A stretch of DNA of 64,000 bases from Loripinus fragilis (lineage: Eukaryota; Mollusca; Bivalvia; Lucinida; Lucinidae). The translations under genes were made by a program, and so were the position numbers. Location: contig OZ026520.1 of the NCBI GenBank assembly GCA_964019695.1, forward strand, positions 29,856,120 through 29,920,119. The letters are read 5' to 3'. Below are positions 53,726 to 64,000 of the stretch, in pieces (the stretch's first letter is position 1; each line of letters opens with the position of its first letter). The notes below the pieces were generated by a model. That model did no database searches and was not told the origin of the DNA. It saw only the letters and a list, made by a program, of their open reading frames with translations.

Positions 53726-55373
53726 CATCATCATCATCATCATTGTCATCATCCTCATCATCATCATCATCATCATTGTCATCATCATCATCAACATCAT
53801 CATAAACATCATCATCATCAACATCATCATCATAATCATTTTCAACATCATAATCCTCATCAGCATCATCATCATTGTCATCATCATCATCATTGTCATC
53901 ATCTTCATTGTCATCATCATTGTCATCATCTTCATTGTCATCATCTTCATTGCCATCATCTTCATTGTCATCATCATCATTGTCATCATCATAATCATCA
54001 TTGTCATCATCATCATTGTCATCATCTTCATTATCATCATCTTCATTGTCATCATCATCATCATTGTCATCATCTTCATTGTCATCATCATTGTCATCAT
54101 CATCATTGTCATCATCTTCATTGCCATCATCTTCATTGTCATCATCATCATTGTCATCATCATAATCATCATTGTCATCATCTTCATTGCCATCATCTTC
54201 ATTGTCATCATCATCATTGTCATCATCATAATCATCATTGTCATCATCATCATTGTCATCATCTTCATTATCATCATCATCATTGTCATCATCATCATCA
54301 TTGTCATCATCTTCATTGTCATCATCATTGTCATCATCTTCATTGTCATCATCATCATTGTCATCATCTTCATTGTCATCATAGTCATCATCATAATCAT
54401 CTTTGTCATCAACATCATCATCATTGTCATCATCATAATCCTCATCATCATCTTCATTGTCATCATAGTCATCATCATAATCATCTTTGTCATCAACATC
54501 ATCATCATTGTCATCATCATTGTCATCATCTTCATAGTCATCATCTTCATAGTCATCATCTTCATAGTCATCATCTTCATAGTCATCATCATAATCATCT
54601 TTGTCATCAACATCATCATCATTGTCATCATCATTGTCATCATCTTCATAGTCATCATCTTCATAGTCATCATCTTCATAGTCATCATCTTCATAGTCAT
54701 CATCATAATCATCTTTGTCATCAACATCATCATCATTGTCATCATCATTGTCATCATCATCATTGTCATCATCATTGTCATCATCTTCATAGTCATCATC
54801 TTCATAGTCATCATCTTCATAGTCATCATCATAATCATCTTTGTCATCAACATCATCATCATTGTCATCATCATCATCATCATTGTCATCATCATCATTG
54901 TCATCATCATTGTCATCATCATAATCATTGTCATCATCATCATTGTCATCATCTTCATTGTCATCATCATAATCCTCATCAACATCATAATCATTGGCAT
55001 CATTGTCATCAATATAATCTTCATCATCATCATCATCATTGTCATCATCATAATCATTGTTATCATCTTCATTGTCATCATCTTCATTGTCATCATCTTC
55101 ATTTTCATCATCATCATTGTCATCATCTTCATTTTCATCATCTTCATTGTCATCATCTTCATTGTCATCATCTTCATTTTCATCATCTTCATTGTCATCA
55201 ACATCATTGTCATCATCATCATTGTCATCATCTTCATTGTCATCATCTTCATTGTCATCATAGTCATCATCATAATCATCTTTGTCATCAACATCATCAT
55301 TATTGTCATCATCATAATCCTCATCATCATCTTCATTGTCATCATCACCATTATAATTGTCATCATCATTATC
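53637..55373. repeat. 1.7 kb TCATCA-type satellite
   Basis: Built of TCATCATCATTGTCATCATC-like words with TTCATTG, TTCATAG and ATAATC variants. A higher-order block beginning TTTGTCATCAACATCATC recurs about every 90-125 bases between 54398 and 54850 and again near 55280. It reads as long ORFs in several frames on both strands, all artefacts of the 3-base period. It lies in the e17-e18 intron. Confidence 0.97.
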
Positions 55374-55435
55374 CCACATCAGTGGGCAGTTTGAATTTTG
55401 TGTAATCTCTTACAGTGCAACTTTCTGTCTTGCAG

Positions 55436-55556
55436 CTTGGTGGCAACTTGGTGGGAGTTTTAAATCTAACCCTGGAAGAGGGACGGACCCTTGAAATAGA
55501 TGCCAGTGCAACCAACAGTAAAATTATTGATGGGGAAGAAATCATATTTCCACCAG
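55436..55556 (+). CDS. e18: short linker exon, module 9
   Basis: The acceptor is TCTGTCTTGCAG and the donor CCACCAG/GTAATT. The 40 codons: L-G-G-N-L-V-G-V-L-N-L-T-L-E-E-G-R-T-L-E, then I-D-A-S-A-T-N-S-K-I-I-D-G-E-E-I and F-P-P-G. It is supported by phase (0 in, 1 out), by a sequon (N-L-T), and by alignment to the G-V-x-D-L-I-I-G-x-x-G strand of other linkers. It lies 63 bases past the end of a 1.7 kb TCATCA satellite. Confidence 0.85.
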
Positions 55557-55564
55557 GTAATTTG

Positions 55565-57837
55565 ACCTCTACCTACTAGTGCTATCTGCCGATAACTTTT
55601 GCAAACAATTTGGACCTAGATCAGGACAGACATACTGTCTTGCCTGATCTGGATCCAAACTGGTAGACACTGATGGTATTCCCAAAAGATGTTTACGAAA
55701 AGGTCGACATTTTGACAAAGTATTGAAGAAGAGTAGAGACAATATCATTGATATGAATGGCCGAAGATTATTGGAAAACGTTCCCATCAGTACTCTCAGC
55801 GCTTTGATTTCGAAAAGGTTGACCATGTGACAAAATAATGAGTTAGTTGATTTTAAAAACTCCTAAAGCCCATGCAAATAGTGCTTAAGTCATCTGTTGC
55901 CTATATTTTTTCTAACATTATTGACTAATGCAAGTGTAGAGGCACAGTATGGACTATAGGCACATTCTGATCATTGTCTACACTGTATGGCCAAAAGGCT
56001 TCTACAACTTTTCAGCAGACGACAAAAGCAGATGACTTTTTGTGATTGGCGCTTAATGGGTTAACTCCTTGCCTGGAGGGGAAGTTTGCATGCTTATATT
56101 GTCGTCAAAATCAACTTTTTTGAAAACATCTTTAAAGAATACCATCAGGGTGTCTAACTGTTTGGATCAAGATCAGGCCTGACATTTTGCTGGGCCTGAT
56201 CTGGCTCCAAACTGTTAGCAAAGTTTATTAGCAGATGACACTAGGAGGCAAAGAGTTAAAGGATCAGATCAGAAAAAAGACATATAACACTACTGGATAT
56301 ACATCCAATTTAACCCTTAAAGCACCATCTATAATTTGCAGACGACAATTTCAAATTTTGCTGCCTTTTCGGAAAATAACAATAAGGCATGATGTTTCAT
56401 GAGAATCCTCTGCTGGCAGATGATTCTCATGGAATATCTTATGTTATTTTTTTTCGAAAATTGAAAAGATGTAGAAAAATTTGTCGTCTGCTGCAGTCGT
56501 GATTGGCGCTTTAAGGGTTAAAAAGTAATATTATGCATGTGAGAATGTACTACTTTCTAACTTTTTGTCTTTTTCTGCTTTTCACAATACTTGTCATCTG
56601 CTCCCTCTCATCTGCTTATGTACTTTGGCAGTCTATATTTCAAACAACATGGACAAAGACCAGACTGCTCCAAACTGCTCTCTTTGGAGCAGTCTGACCA
56701 GGGTTCATGATGGTAACCTTGCTTTCATGGTAACCAATTTTTATAGTACATGAGGCAGGAGACATGATAATAAGCAGACAGCATTTCAAGAACATAAAAA
56801 TGTTGTTTTTGTTTGGGCATAACATGGCATTTAACCCTTAAAGCGCCATTCACGACTGCAACAGACAACAACATGGCATTTAACCCTTAAAGCGCCAAAT
56901 TACGACTGCAGCAGACGACAAATTCTGCGGCATTTTTCTCAATTTTTGGCAAAAATAAGGTATGATATTTCATGAGAATTGTCTGCCAGCAGAGGATTCT
57001 CATGAAATATTATGCCTTATTGGTTATTTTTTAAAAAGCGGCAAAATTTGAAATTGTCGTCTGCTGCAAATTATAGGTGGCGCTTTAAGGGTTAATGATT
57101 TTTCTATCATATCACTATGGTCATTTGTTATATTTATATTACTGTTAAACACTTATGTTTGGTGTCAATTTTTTGGGGGTGCTTTTAGGGTCTAGGTAAA
57201 AATGAATTGCCAAATATGTTACAAAGTGCAAGATAAACAAACTGGTAAAATAATTAACTCTTAAAGTGCCAATCGCTACAAAATTCATCTGCTTTGCTCG
57301 TCTGCTGAAATGTTTAAGAAGCCTCTATGACAAACAGTGTGGACCCAGATCAGACTGCTCCTATTGGAGCAGTCTGTTCTGGGTCCATGCTATTGCTTCT
57401 ATACTTAATTCGTCAGTAATGCTAGGCAATTATTTGCTGCGGACGACTTCAGCAGACAACATTTTCAGACGCATTTTTTTTCTTCGCGCTTTAAGGGTTA
57501 ATAAGATAATGCAAATAAGACTGTTCCTATGGGAGCAGTCTGATCATTGTCTACACTGCTTGGCCAAAAGGCTCCTAGAACATAATAAACAAGTCTTAAC
57601 AAATGAAAATTAGTATTAACTTCACGTTTAACCCATATAAGCCTAGCGTCCTTTTTGTGGGACGTAGGCAAACAGTGCAGACTCAGATCAGACGCCACTG
57701 TTTGCTTACAGTAAGTTCTATTAGAATTAGGATAAATTTCGATAAAAATGAAAAATACTACCTTACAACCCTTAAAACAGAAATGGACTGATCCAATTGA
57801 TAATAATGGGAAATTCCATTCGGCTTAAAAGGGTTAA
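55565..57837. repeat. MITE cluster filling the e18-e19 intron
   Basis: Family-C remnant at 55565-55690; decayed family A at about 55866-56063; family C at 56062-56258; A2 at 56310-56521; A2 at 56831-57095, with its first 49 bases duplicated in tandem (56831-56879 and from 56880); A at 57254-57501; B at 57628-57837. The ends are TTAACCCTTAAAGCGCCA or near variants. ORFs at 56565-57791 lie in these elements. Confidence 0.78.
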
Positions 57838-57865
57838 AAGGGTGGCTTCACTCTTCTCTTTCCAG

Positions 57866-58159
57866 GGCAACTTGGTATTGGACATCTCGTTTTGCAAGCT
57901 AACGCTGTTATTGATCATGAATATCATTTCAACCTTACTGCTTCCGACATCATGATGAGGTATTCATCCCTAATCATTGCCGAAGAGATCACAATTACAA
58001 CTGGCAGTTTGCTCTTGGAAGGGGATGCCACTCTAGATGTGTCAGGTCTTGGAGCCAGCTCTGAGATAGGTGATGGAGTTGTCCTCCCTGATGGAGCAGG
58101 TGTTGGAGGTGGGCATGGTGGTTATGGGGGAGGAGCAGACAAGACTGACTTCGGATCAG
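57866..58159 (+). CDS. e19: linker end and core start, module 10
   Basis: The acceptor is TCTCTTTCCAG and the donor GGATCAG/GTTAGT. About 98 codons: G-Q-L-G-I-G-H-L-V-L-Q-A-N-A-V-I, I-I-A-E-E-I-T-I-T-T-G-S-L-L-L-E-G-D-A-T-L-D-V-S-G-L-G and G-A-G-V-G-G-G-H-G-G-Y-G-G-G-A. L-E-G-D-A-T-L-D-V-S-G is the canonical last strand before a glycine core. A sequon N-L-T is present. Repeats sit close on both sides: a family-B MITE ends 28 bases upstream and a family-F MITE starts 8 bases past the donor. Confidence 0.93.
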
Positions 58160-58167
58160 GTTAGTCC

Positions 58168-58389
58168 TACTGTTTTAATTTGGAAATTTTCACGAGAATT
58201 TTATTTTCGCAAATAGCGTTAAAAGATCTAATTGTGACATTAAAATATCGAGACTGTGACATGATTTACCTACATCAGTAAAAGACAGAGTGGTTTCATC
58301 ATTTCGTGTGGATTTTATTTTCACGAAACTTCACATATGTGAAGCTTCTTGAAACTGAAACCCTCAAAAAATTTTCCAAATCTACAGTA
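58168..58389. mobile_element. Family-F MITE after e19
   Basis: Starts TACTGTTTTAATTTGGAAAT and ends TTTCCAAATCTACAGTA. It starts 8 bases past the e19 splice point. Confidence 0.85.
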
Positions 58390-58701
58390 CACCTTTTGAT
58401 TTGAGCTGAAGAAGTCTTTTGTCCCTCATGAACTGTGCGGTAGTGTTGTGCGCTCTCTGCTGCAGCTTTTTAGAGAGATGGCCCAGTTGTCATATTTGGC
58501 TTGTTAGCAGGATGAAATTTGCTTCACTTGAGGCAAATTTGGATTGGGGTTTGGGCCGTTTAGTCAATCCCACTCCATCTCCTTGGGAGGATACCTGAAA
58601 TGAATGAAAAAAATGTTGACTGGGACTTTAATCCTTAACTAAATCAAATCAATTTCCCTCATGACTTTTTGCATACTCAGGCCTCCAGATAAGAATGTTA
58701 T

Positions 58702-59181
58702 TTAACCCTTAATACGCCAATCGCAACAAAAGTCATCTGCTTTTCTGGTCTGCTGAAATGATTAATCCGCCAATCGCAACAAAAGTTGTCTGCTTTTCTC
58801 GTCTGCTGAAATGTTTAAGAAGCCTCTATGGCAAACAGTGTGGACTCAGATCAGACTGCTCCTATAGGACTGTTCTGGGTCCTCGCTGTTGGCTTCTATA
58901 CTTAATTCGTCAGTTATATTAGGCAATTATTTGCAGCAGACGACTTCAGCGGACAACTTTTTCAGATGCATTTTTTTTCATGGCGCTTTCAGGGTTAAAA
59001 AGCCTCAATGGCAAACAGTGTGGGGCCAGATCATACTGCTCCTATAGGAGCAGTCTGTTCTGGGTCCGCGCTGTTTGCTTCTATACTTAATTCGTCAGTT
59101 ATGTTAGGCAATTATTTGCAGCAGACAACTTCAGCAGCCAACATTTTCAGATGCATTTTTCTTGACGCTTTAAGGGTTAAA
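58702..59181. mobile_element. Two tandem family-A MITEs
   Basis: 58702-58998 starts TTAACCCTTAATACGCCA, and its left arm is partly duplicated (CGCCAATCGCAACAAAAGT occurs twice). 59000-59181 lacks the left end and ends GACGCTTTAAGGGTTAA. Confidence 0.8.
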
Positions 59182-59185
59182 ATTG

Positions 59186-60562
59186 ATTTTGTTATTTCTC
59201 AACCAAAATTTATGTTGTTGGTACACAAAAGGATTGTTTCAACAAGCACCCAAAACGTGTGTAAAATGGTTGATAAGAAAATCACATTTTTATGCTCAAC
59301 AAGTTCTCTTATTTGGAATTATGCATACTTGACACCTTTAAAGAGGCTATGTTCTCCCAATTAACCAGGGTTTTTTCATCACAAATTACCAATTTTTAGA
59401 TATAAATAAACTATTCTTTAATTGGTAAGATGATGTAACCCCCCCCCCCCCCAAAAAAAAAAGAAAAAAAAAAGAAAAGAAAAATGAAGCTCCTGAATGA
59501 AACACCTTTTTTTAACCCTTTAAACTGGTTGCATACAAAATTTCACTGTACTACCAAGTCTCTGTAGCTGAGCAGGCTATATTGAGCCTCACCTGGTCAG
59601 TTTAACCACAAAGGTTTTCTCATGATATTGCCTATATTTTCTTCAGGACTTCAGTTAAGAATTTGTGAAAAAAAATCTTATTTCTCAACCAAAACATTTG
59701 TTGTTGGTACTCAAAAGAACTGTCTCATTGAGACAGTTCAATGAGATGGTTCTTTTGAGCACCCAAAACATGTTAAAACTGATGAGTAAGAAATATTGAC
59801 AATTTTAAACTAAAAAATGGTGTTTTTCTTAACCTTAGTTTCTTGCACACAAGATATTGTCTGCATTTTTATCTGTGTGAACAAAGCCTACAGGGATTTT
59901 CCTACTTTTCTGAAAAGGGGCCTGTTGAATTTGGGGAAAAAAGCATTTGAACCATCAAAATTGGGAAAATTTGATGCATTCTAAAAGCTCTGGAGCGCCA
60001 TTTTATATGGATTTAAACCATATGAGAAATTAGCAATAAAGCTGTAACGTATTTGTTCCTCTTATGGCCCTTCATAAAAACTCATGAAAATTTGCATAAA
60101 AATGTAAAAATGAAAACATGTTTTCATTCACATTTTTATGCAAATTTACATGCATCTGTAACTTTGCTATTTTTGTTCAGATTTTCGTGAAATTCTCACC
60201 AAAATGTAGAGCTAAGAAATTGGGAATGATGTACACCATTTTTGGAAGTTTTTGCTCATCTTGATTTGGGAAGGGGCTGATATTTGGCCCCAAATCAGGT
60301 CCAGGAAAATCCCTGACTCAACTCATTTACCTGTATGCGATCTATAAGATACTGTAAATTCAGAAATATTTGTGAGCGTTTTATTTTCAAGAAATTTCTT
60401 AGTTTTGTGAAAATAAAACACTCACAAAATGCTGAAATCACTTCATCGTTTACATATGTAGGTAAATCAGACCCTTGTTGAGAATTTTTAATGTCACAAA
60501 TATGTCTTTAAATGCTGTTCCCCAAAATAAAATTCTCGGAATGCTTTGGAATTTCACAGTTG
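59186..60562. repeat. Repeats in the e19-e20 intron, left part
   Basis: Family E at about 59190-59330 and 59650-59840; a C14/A-rich tract at about 59440-59485; a palindromic element at 59890-60316 with ends CAGGGATTTTCCTAC and GGAAAATCCCTG (hAT-like termini by look only); family F at 60350-60562. Confidence 0.65.
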
Positions 60563-60715
60563 CAGATTGGTTGGACAGATAAAACATGACTGGCACATGA
60601 CCTTGTAGGAAGTCGAATGATTTCATTACAGTCATTTTATGTCGCATCTCAGCATTCACCAGAAGGTCTGGAACATTTTTAAAAAAAATGAAAATGCACC
60701 ATTTAATGTAAAGTA

Positions 60716-62030
60716 AGAAAAAGAATCCATTATTATTGTGAGGATGGAATAGAAAAATCTATTCCTCTGAATAGCTGTTTATCACCACCCTGCTAGACTG
60801 GTCTCCCTTTAATAGCTTGTCAGCATATTAAGACAGGTATTGTCCTGCCAGCCAAGAGTGACAGTGACGTCATGTTTTGTTTACAAAGTTATCAGGGACT
60901 TATAATCGATAGATCACTTGTGTATTAATCCTATCCACAGGATAGGATTAATACACATGTTATCTATTGATTCGGGCTAGCTCAAACGGAGTGTGCAAGT
61001 TAATGTTTTACTTAGCAATTGTTAACAAACTAGTATGTCACTGTCACTCCTGGTTGGCATAACAGTAAAGAGTAGTAGCCATTGCGCCTATGTATAGCAT
61101 ACACACTGATGTCATAAGTGACGTGATATTTGAAAATACCAGTGACATAAAGTGCATTTTTTAAACAAGCCGTTTTATTAAGTTTATTTTGTTCTGGGCG
61201 TTTATATATTTTTCATCTACTTATCAAATTATAGCAACTGAAAAAATACTGCAGTTTGTGTTGATAAGTCTTTTTTGAGCATGTGCAGTCACATGAGTAG
61301 GATTCTTTGCTTGAAATTAAATACATGATACCTATTCTTATATGTATAACGGAAGAAGAGCTTTATGAACGAGGGGAACCAGTCTACCGCCCTGCAAGAC
61401 TCATGATGCCAATCAGTGATCATAGAGGCAGATTTTTCTGTCTCACACAGGCCTTCAGATAAGAGTGCGTAATTAGAAAATTATTGTCCTTATTTCTCAA
61501 CCCAAACATATTTTGTGTTTACTCATAAGAACCATCTCAATGAAACATTCTTTTGACCACCCAAAACACATTTTTAAACTGATGGCAAAGAAAATAATTT
61601 TTACACTCAAAAAGTTATGCTGTTTTTGGAACTTGTATGAAACATCTCAATTAGAAACAAAAAAATTGCTAGATATGATGGATAGGATTTTTTTTTTAAT
61701 TTTACGATCTAAAATACTGTTTATCTGGGCGCGTTGCAAAATGATATCACACACAAAATATAGAGGTAACACAATAATTTCTAGACCTATCCCCAAGGTT
61801 ATAAAACTTTTTTCACGCTCAACTCAATTGATCATGAGCATGGAATTTATTCTGCTCATAAATGTTAAAACCCCAACAATTGTTGTCATTTTAACATGTA
61901 TTAGCAGGATAAATACAACATGAAGTGTTAAAACAGGAAATATATGTATTTTTCATTTTTTTATTTTTTTATGAGCATTTTAAATTTCATGCTCAGTTGA
62001 TTTTAGCATGAAATTTTTTTATAACCTTGG
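60716..62030. repeat. Nested palindromes in the e19-e20 intron, right part
   Basis: 60716-60790 and about 61395-61448 look like the two ends of a relative of 28488-28639 (GAATCCATTATTATTGTGAG; GGCAGATTTTTCTGTCTC). Between them, 60845-61060 is a palindrome centred on TCCTATCCACAGGATAGGA. Family E lies at 61450-61620. 61790-62030 has mirrored AAGGTTATAAAAC and TTTATAACCTTG ends. Confidence 0.65.
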
Positions 62031-62107
62031 GTCCAGGTGTAAATCCATGGATTAAATCAGTTTGCATGTTGGTGAAATTTGATTACATAGGTTACAATAT
62101 TATTATG

Positions 62108-62527
62108 ACAGGGTTCGCACAGGCTTGAAAAGTACTTGAATTTAGAGGGCTTTCTTGAAAATTCCTTGAAAATTAAATCTACCTTGAAAAGCACTGGAAA
62201 ATTACTTAAATGCCTTGAAAAGTCCTTGAATTATACTATTTTCTGTAGGACTTAGCACTGTTGATAGAGACCTAAATCAGTATAAAAGTGTTGTGTCTAT
62301 ATTTGGTGTAGCATATGCTGCACCAAATATAGGCACAACACTTTTATACTACATTTCTAATACTAATGTCTCCATTATCTCAGTCTAGCATTTCTGAAGT
62401 AGAATATTAAAACTTAGATCAGTATTTTTCATTATCTTTTAGTCCTTGAAAATTGTAGGAGAGGCTTTTAGAAGTCCTTGAAAAGTCCTTGAATTTTATT
62501 CAAGCTTGCCTGTATGAACCCTGTATG
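62108..62527. mobile_element. CTTGAAAAG-family MITE before e20
   Basis: Ends ACAGGGTTCGCACAGGC and GCCTGTATGAACCCTGT are inverted. A strong inner hairpin has GTGTCTATATTTGGTG opposite CACCAAATATAGGCAC. It ends 36 bases before e20. Confidence 0.88.
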
Positions 62528-62563
62528 AGTGTTCATGTAAGAATCTCTATTTGTATCTTCCAG

Positions 62564-64000
62564 GTCTTCCATATGGTTCATACATTGCGCCACAGCATAC
62601 TGGTAGCCGTGGAGGTGGATCTCATGCAGGTAGTGCCGGTGGCATTATAACTCTTGACATTAACCGCTTCATTCACCTGGACGGTAAAATAGAGAGCAAT
62701 GGAGGTGATGCATATGGTAACAACAGTGGTGGTGGATCTGCTGGAAGTCTGTATATATCTACTCAGAACTTCTCAGGTCATGGAGTTCTCAACGTCACAG
62801 GGGGTAATGGTCATGGACTAGGCTTTGGTGGTGCTGGTGGTAGAGCAGCAGCTCATGTCAGGTGGTTGAGAGAATTTAGTGGGGATTACCAAGCGTTTGG
62901 TGGACTTGCTGGTGAAGATCAACCAGAGAGTGAAGAAACACGTAATGGTGCAGCTGGAACTGTGTATACCACAGACTCTAACGAGTTAGGGCTAAATAAG
63001 AAGGAAACTGAAGAGGTTAATGGGAAGAAAGTAGTGAAGGATGGTTTTACTCGACTATTTCTTGATGGTGACAACAGAAATTATGTCCTTGGTTCTGTTG
63101 TCATGATAGGCATTGGTGCTTCTAAGCACTTTAAATTTGATGAAGTTAAAGCTATTAACCATGTAGTACTCTGGCTAGATGGTGATGAGTCAATACTTGA
63201 AGTAGCATTGTTCAATGGTGACAAAACTGGAAAAATGCACTTAAAGGGCTCTCAAAAGATGATTGCGGAGTACATTCCAGGAACAAAAGGATACAGTGTT
63301 GCACCTGTTAGTTATGAAATTGAATATGGGACGGAAATAATTCTCCCATCAACCACTCATATGCTTGGTACAAGGACTTCACTGTCAGGATTACTTACTA
63401 ATGTCCAGAACTTAACCATTGCTGAAGGATCCTCAACAGTGTTTACAGACACAGCTCAGACTTCTCTGATTGAAGATGAACAATATGTTCACACAACTAA
63501 ACCTGGAAACATTTCATTTACATGGCTTACAATACAAAGGGGTTCAGTAGCAACATTTACAGATGTGGTTGATGATCATAACACCTTAGTTCTTACACTA
63601 GCAAAATTGAGAATTATGTATCAAGGGTTAATGATGATGAATAAAGGATCTATCTTTTCTGATATTGGAGTGGTTCAAAGTGAGGGAATTCTTAATGCTG
63701 ACTTCATGGGACACGTAAATGAAGGAGGAGTAGGAAAAGGCAACAGTTCAGGAGATTTGGGGTATGGTGCAGCTCATGGAGGTCATGGTGGTGCAGATTA
63801 TCCTAATGTTGGAGGTACACCTTATGATTCAGTCTATGAACCATTAGAGAGGGGAAGTGGTGGTGGAAATGGTGATGGTCAAGGTGGCCGTGGAGGTGGA
63901 TATCTACTCTGGGTTGTTGGTGAGGTCTTATCTGTTGATGGAGAAATAACTGTGGAAGGAGAGGCTGGTAGAAGTGGGAATGCTGGAGGAGGAAGTGGAG
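62564..64000 (+). CDS. e20 (partial): module 10 and the core of module 11
   Basis: The acceptor is GTATCTTCCAG; the exon is still open at the right edge after about 479 codons. It reads L-P-Y-G-S-Y-I-A-P-Q-H-T-G-S-R-G-G-G, I-H-L-D-G-K-I-E-S-N-G-G, G-G-G-S-A-G-S-L-Y-I-S, G-G-A-G-G-R and G-A-A-G-T-V-Y-T. The linker has L-F-L-D-G-D-N-R-N, G-D-K-T-G-K-M-H-L, I-I-L-P-S-T and L-N-A-D. Core 11 begins near 63762 (G-Y-G-A-A-H-G-G-H-G-G-A) and reaches L-S-V-D-G-E-I. There is no stop in frame. This is a third giant exon, like e5 and e10. A MITE at 62108-62527 ends 36 bases upstream. Confidence 0.94.

Larger units (their letters stand above)
3683..64000 (+). other. Gene locus (partial): giant glycine-rich modular protein
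   Basis: This entry is the locus; coding exons follow one by one. e1-e20 were found as glycine-rich open stretches bounded by AG acceptors and GT donors, and the phase at every junction is compatible (0,1,1,0,1,1,0,1,2,1,1,2,2,0,1,1,0,0,1,1 at the 5' end of e1 to e20). Coding length in the window is about 12.2 kb, or 12.35 kb with e0. Eleven glycine cores recur every 360-450 residues of spliced product, which independently supports the model. Neither the initiator, a signal peptide, a membrane anchor nor the stop lies in the window. A secreted or cell-surface beta-solenoid protein is inferred from composition, N-glycosylation sequons and the TSP1-like e0. The name and function are unknown to me. 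Confidence 0.85.

Noticed and set aside
53463..55379. Very long minus-strand ORF (638 residues, Asp/Asn-rich) and long ORFs in other frames on both strands
   Set aside because: All arise from the TCATCA 3-base period of the satellite; composition is purely repeat-driven and the plus-strand gene is spliced across it.
57266..57613. 115-codon plus-strand ORF
   Set aside because: Lies in family-A MITE sequence that recurs elsewhere in the window.

Overview
The window is eukaryotic and intron-rich. It holds an internal stretch of one very large plus-strand gene whose exons sit among dense transposon-derived repeats. The repeats (tRNA-derived SINEs with A/B boxes, many short palindromic MITE-like families, elements carrying internal tandem arrays behind a TCCG-rich segment, and a TCATCA-type satellite) look like a bivalve mollusc genome. 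The species call is inference only; no rRNA, mitochondrial or other diagnostic gene is present.

The gene. From 4541 to the right edge, 20 exons (e1-e20) join with AG/GT splice sites and consistent phases into one open reading frame of about 12.2 kb (roughly 4,070 residues) with neither its start nor its stop in the window. A 145-base exon at 3683-3827 (e0) encodes a thrombospondin type-1-like segment and joins e1 in frame; its membership is less certain. The protein is a tandem array of glycine-rich modules. Each core follows the order G-A-S/G-H-G-G, then a YGS...P...GS stretch, GGGGG, a hydrophobic strand ending VDG/ADG, GGGSGGSI, a G-x-G-x-I-S-A-x-GG turn, GGGGGRI, and GAAGTIY. A linker of about 250 residues rich in predicted beta strands follows. 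Eleven cores are countable, spaced about 360-450 residues along the spliced product. N-glycosylation sequons and scarce cysteines suit a secreted, possibly beta-solenoid protein. From memory only, the core resembles a plant glycine-rich membrane-protein family (for example Arabidopsis At5g11700). The function is unknown.

Layout. 1-3682: no exon supported; a 39-bp minisatellite, an ATCT microsatellite and repeat fragments. 3683-5866: e0-e2. 5867-11570: a repeat-filled intron with a SINE inside a palindrome and a composite element. 11571-21239: e3-e7, including the 1.2 kb e4 and 2.6 kb e5. 21240-27351: a 6.1 kb intron with a composite element split by a 2.6 kb LTR-like insertion. 27352-35252: e8 (in the loop of a long inverted repeat), e9 and the 3.0 kb e10. 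35253-51656: e11-e17, each intron loaded with MITEs and SINEs. 51657-55435: an intron with a 1.6 kb inverted-repeat transposon and a 1.7 kb satellite. 55436-64000: e18, e19 and e20, which runs off the edge.

No minus-strand gene is supported. Nearly all other long ORFs are readings through tandem repeats or MITEs.
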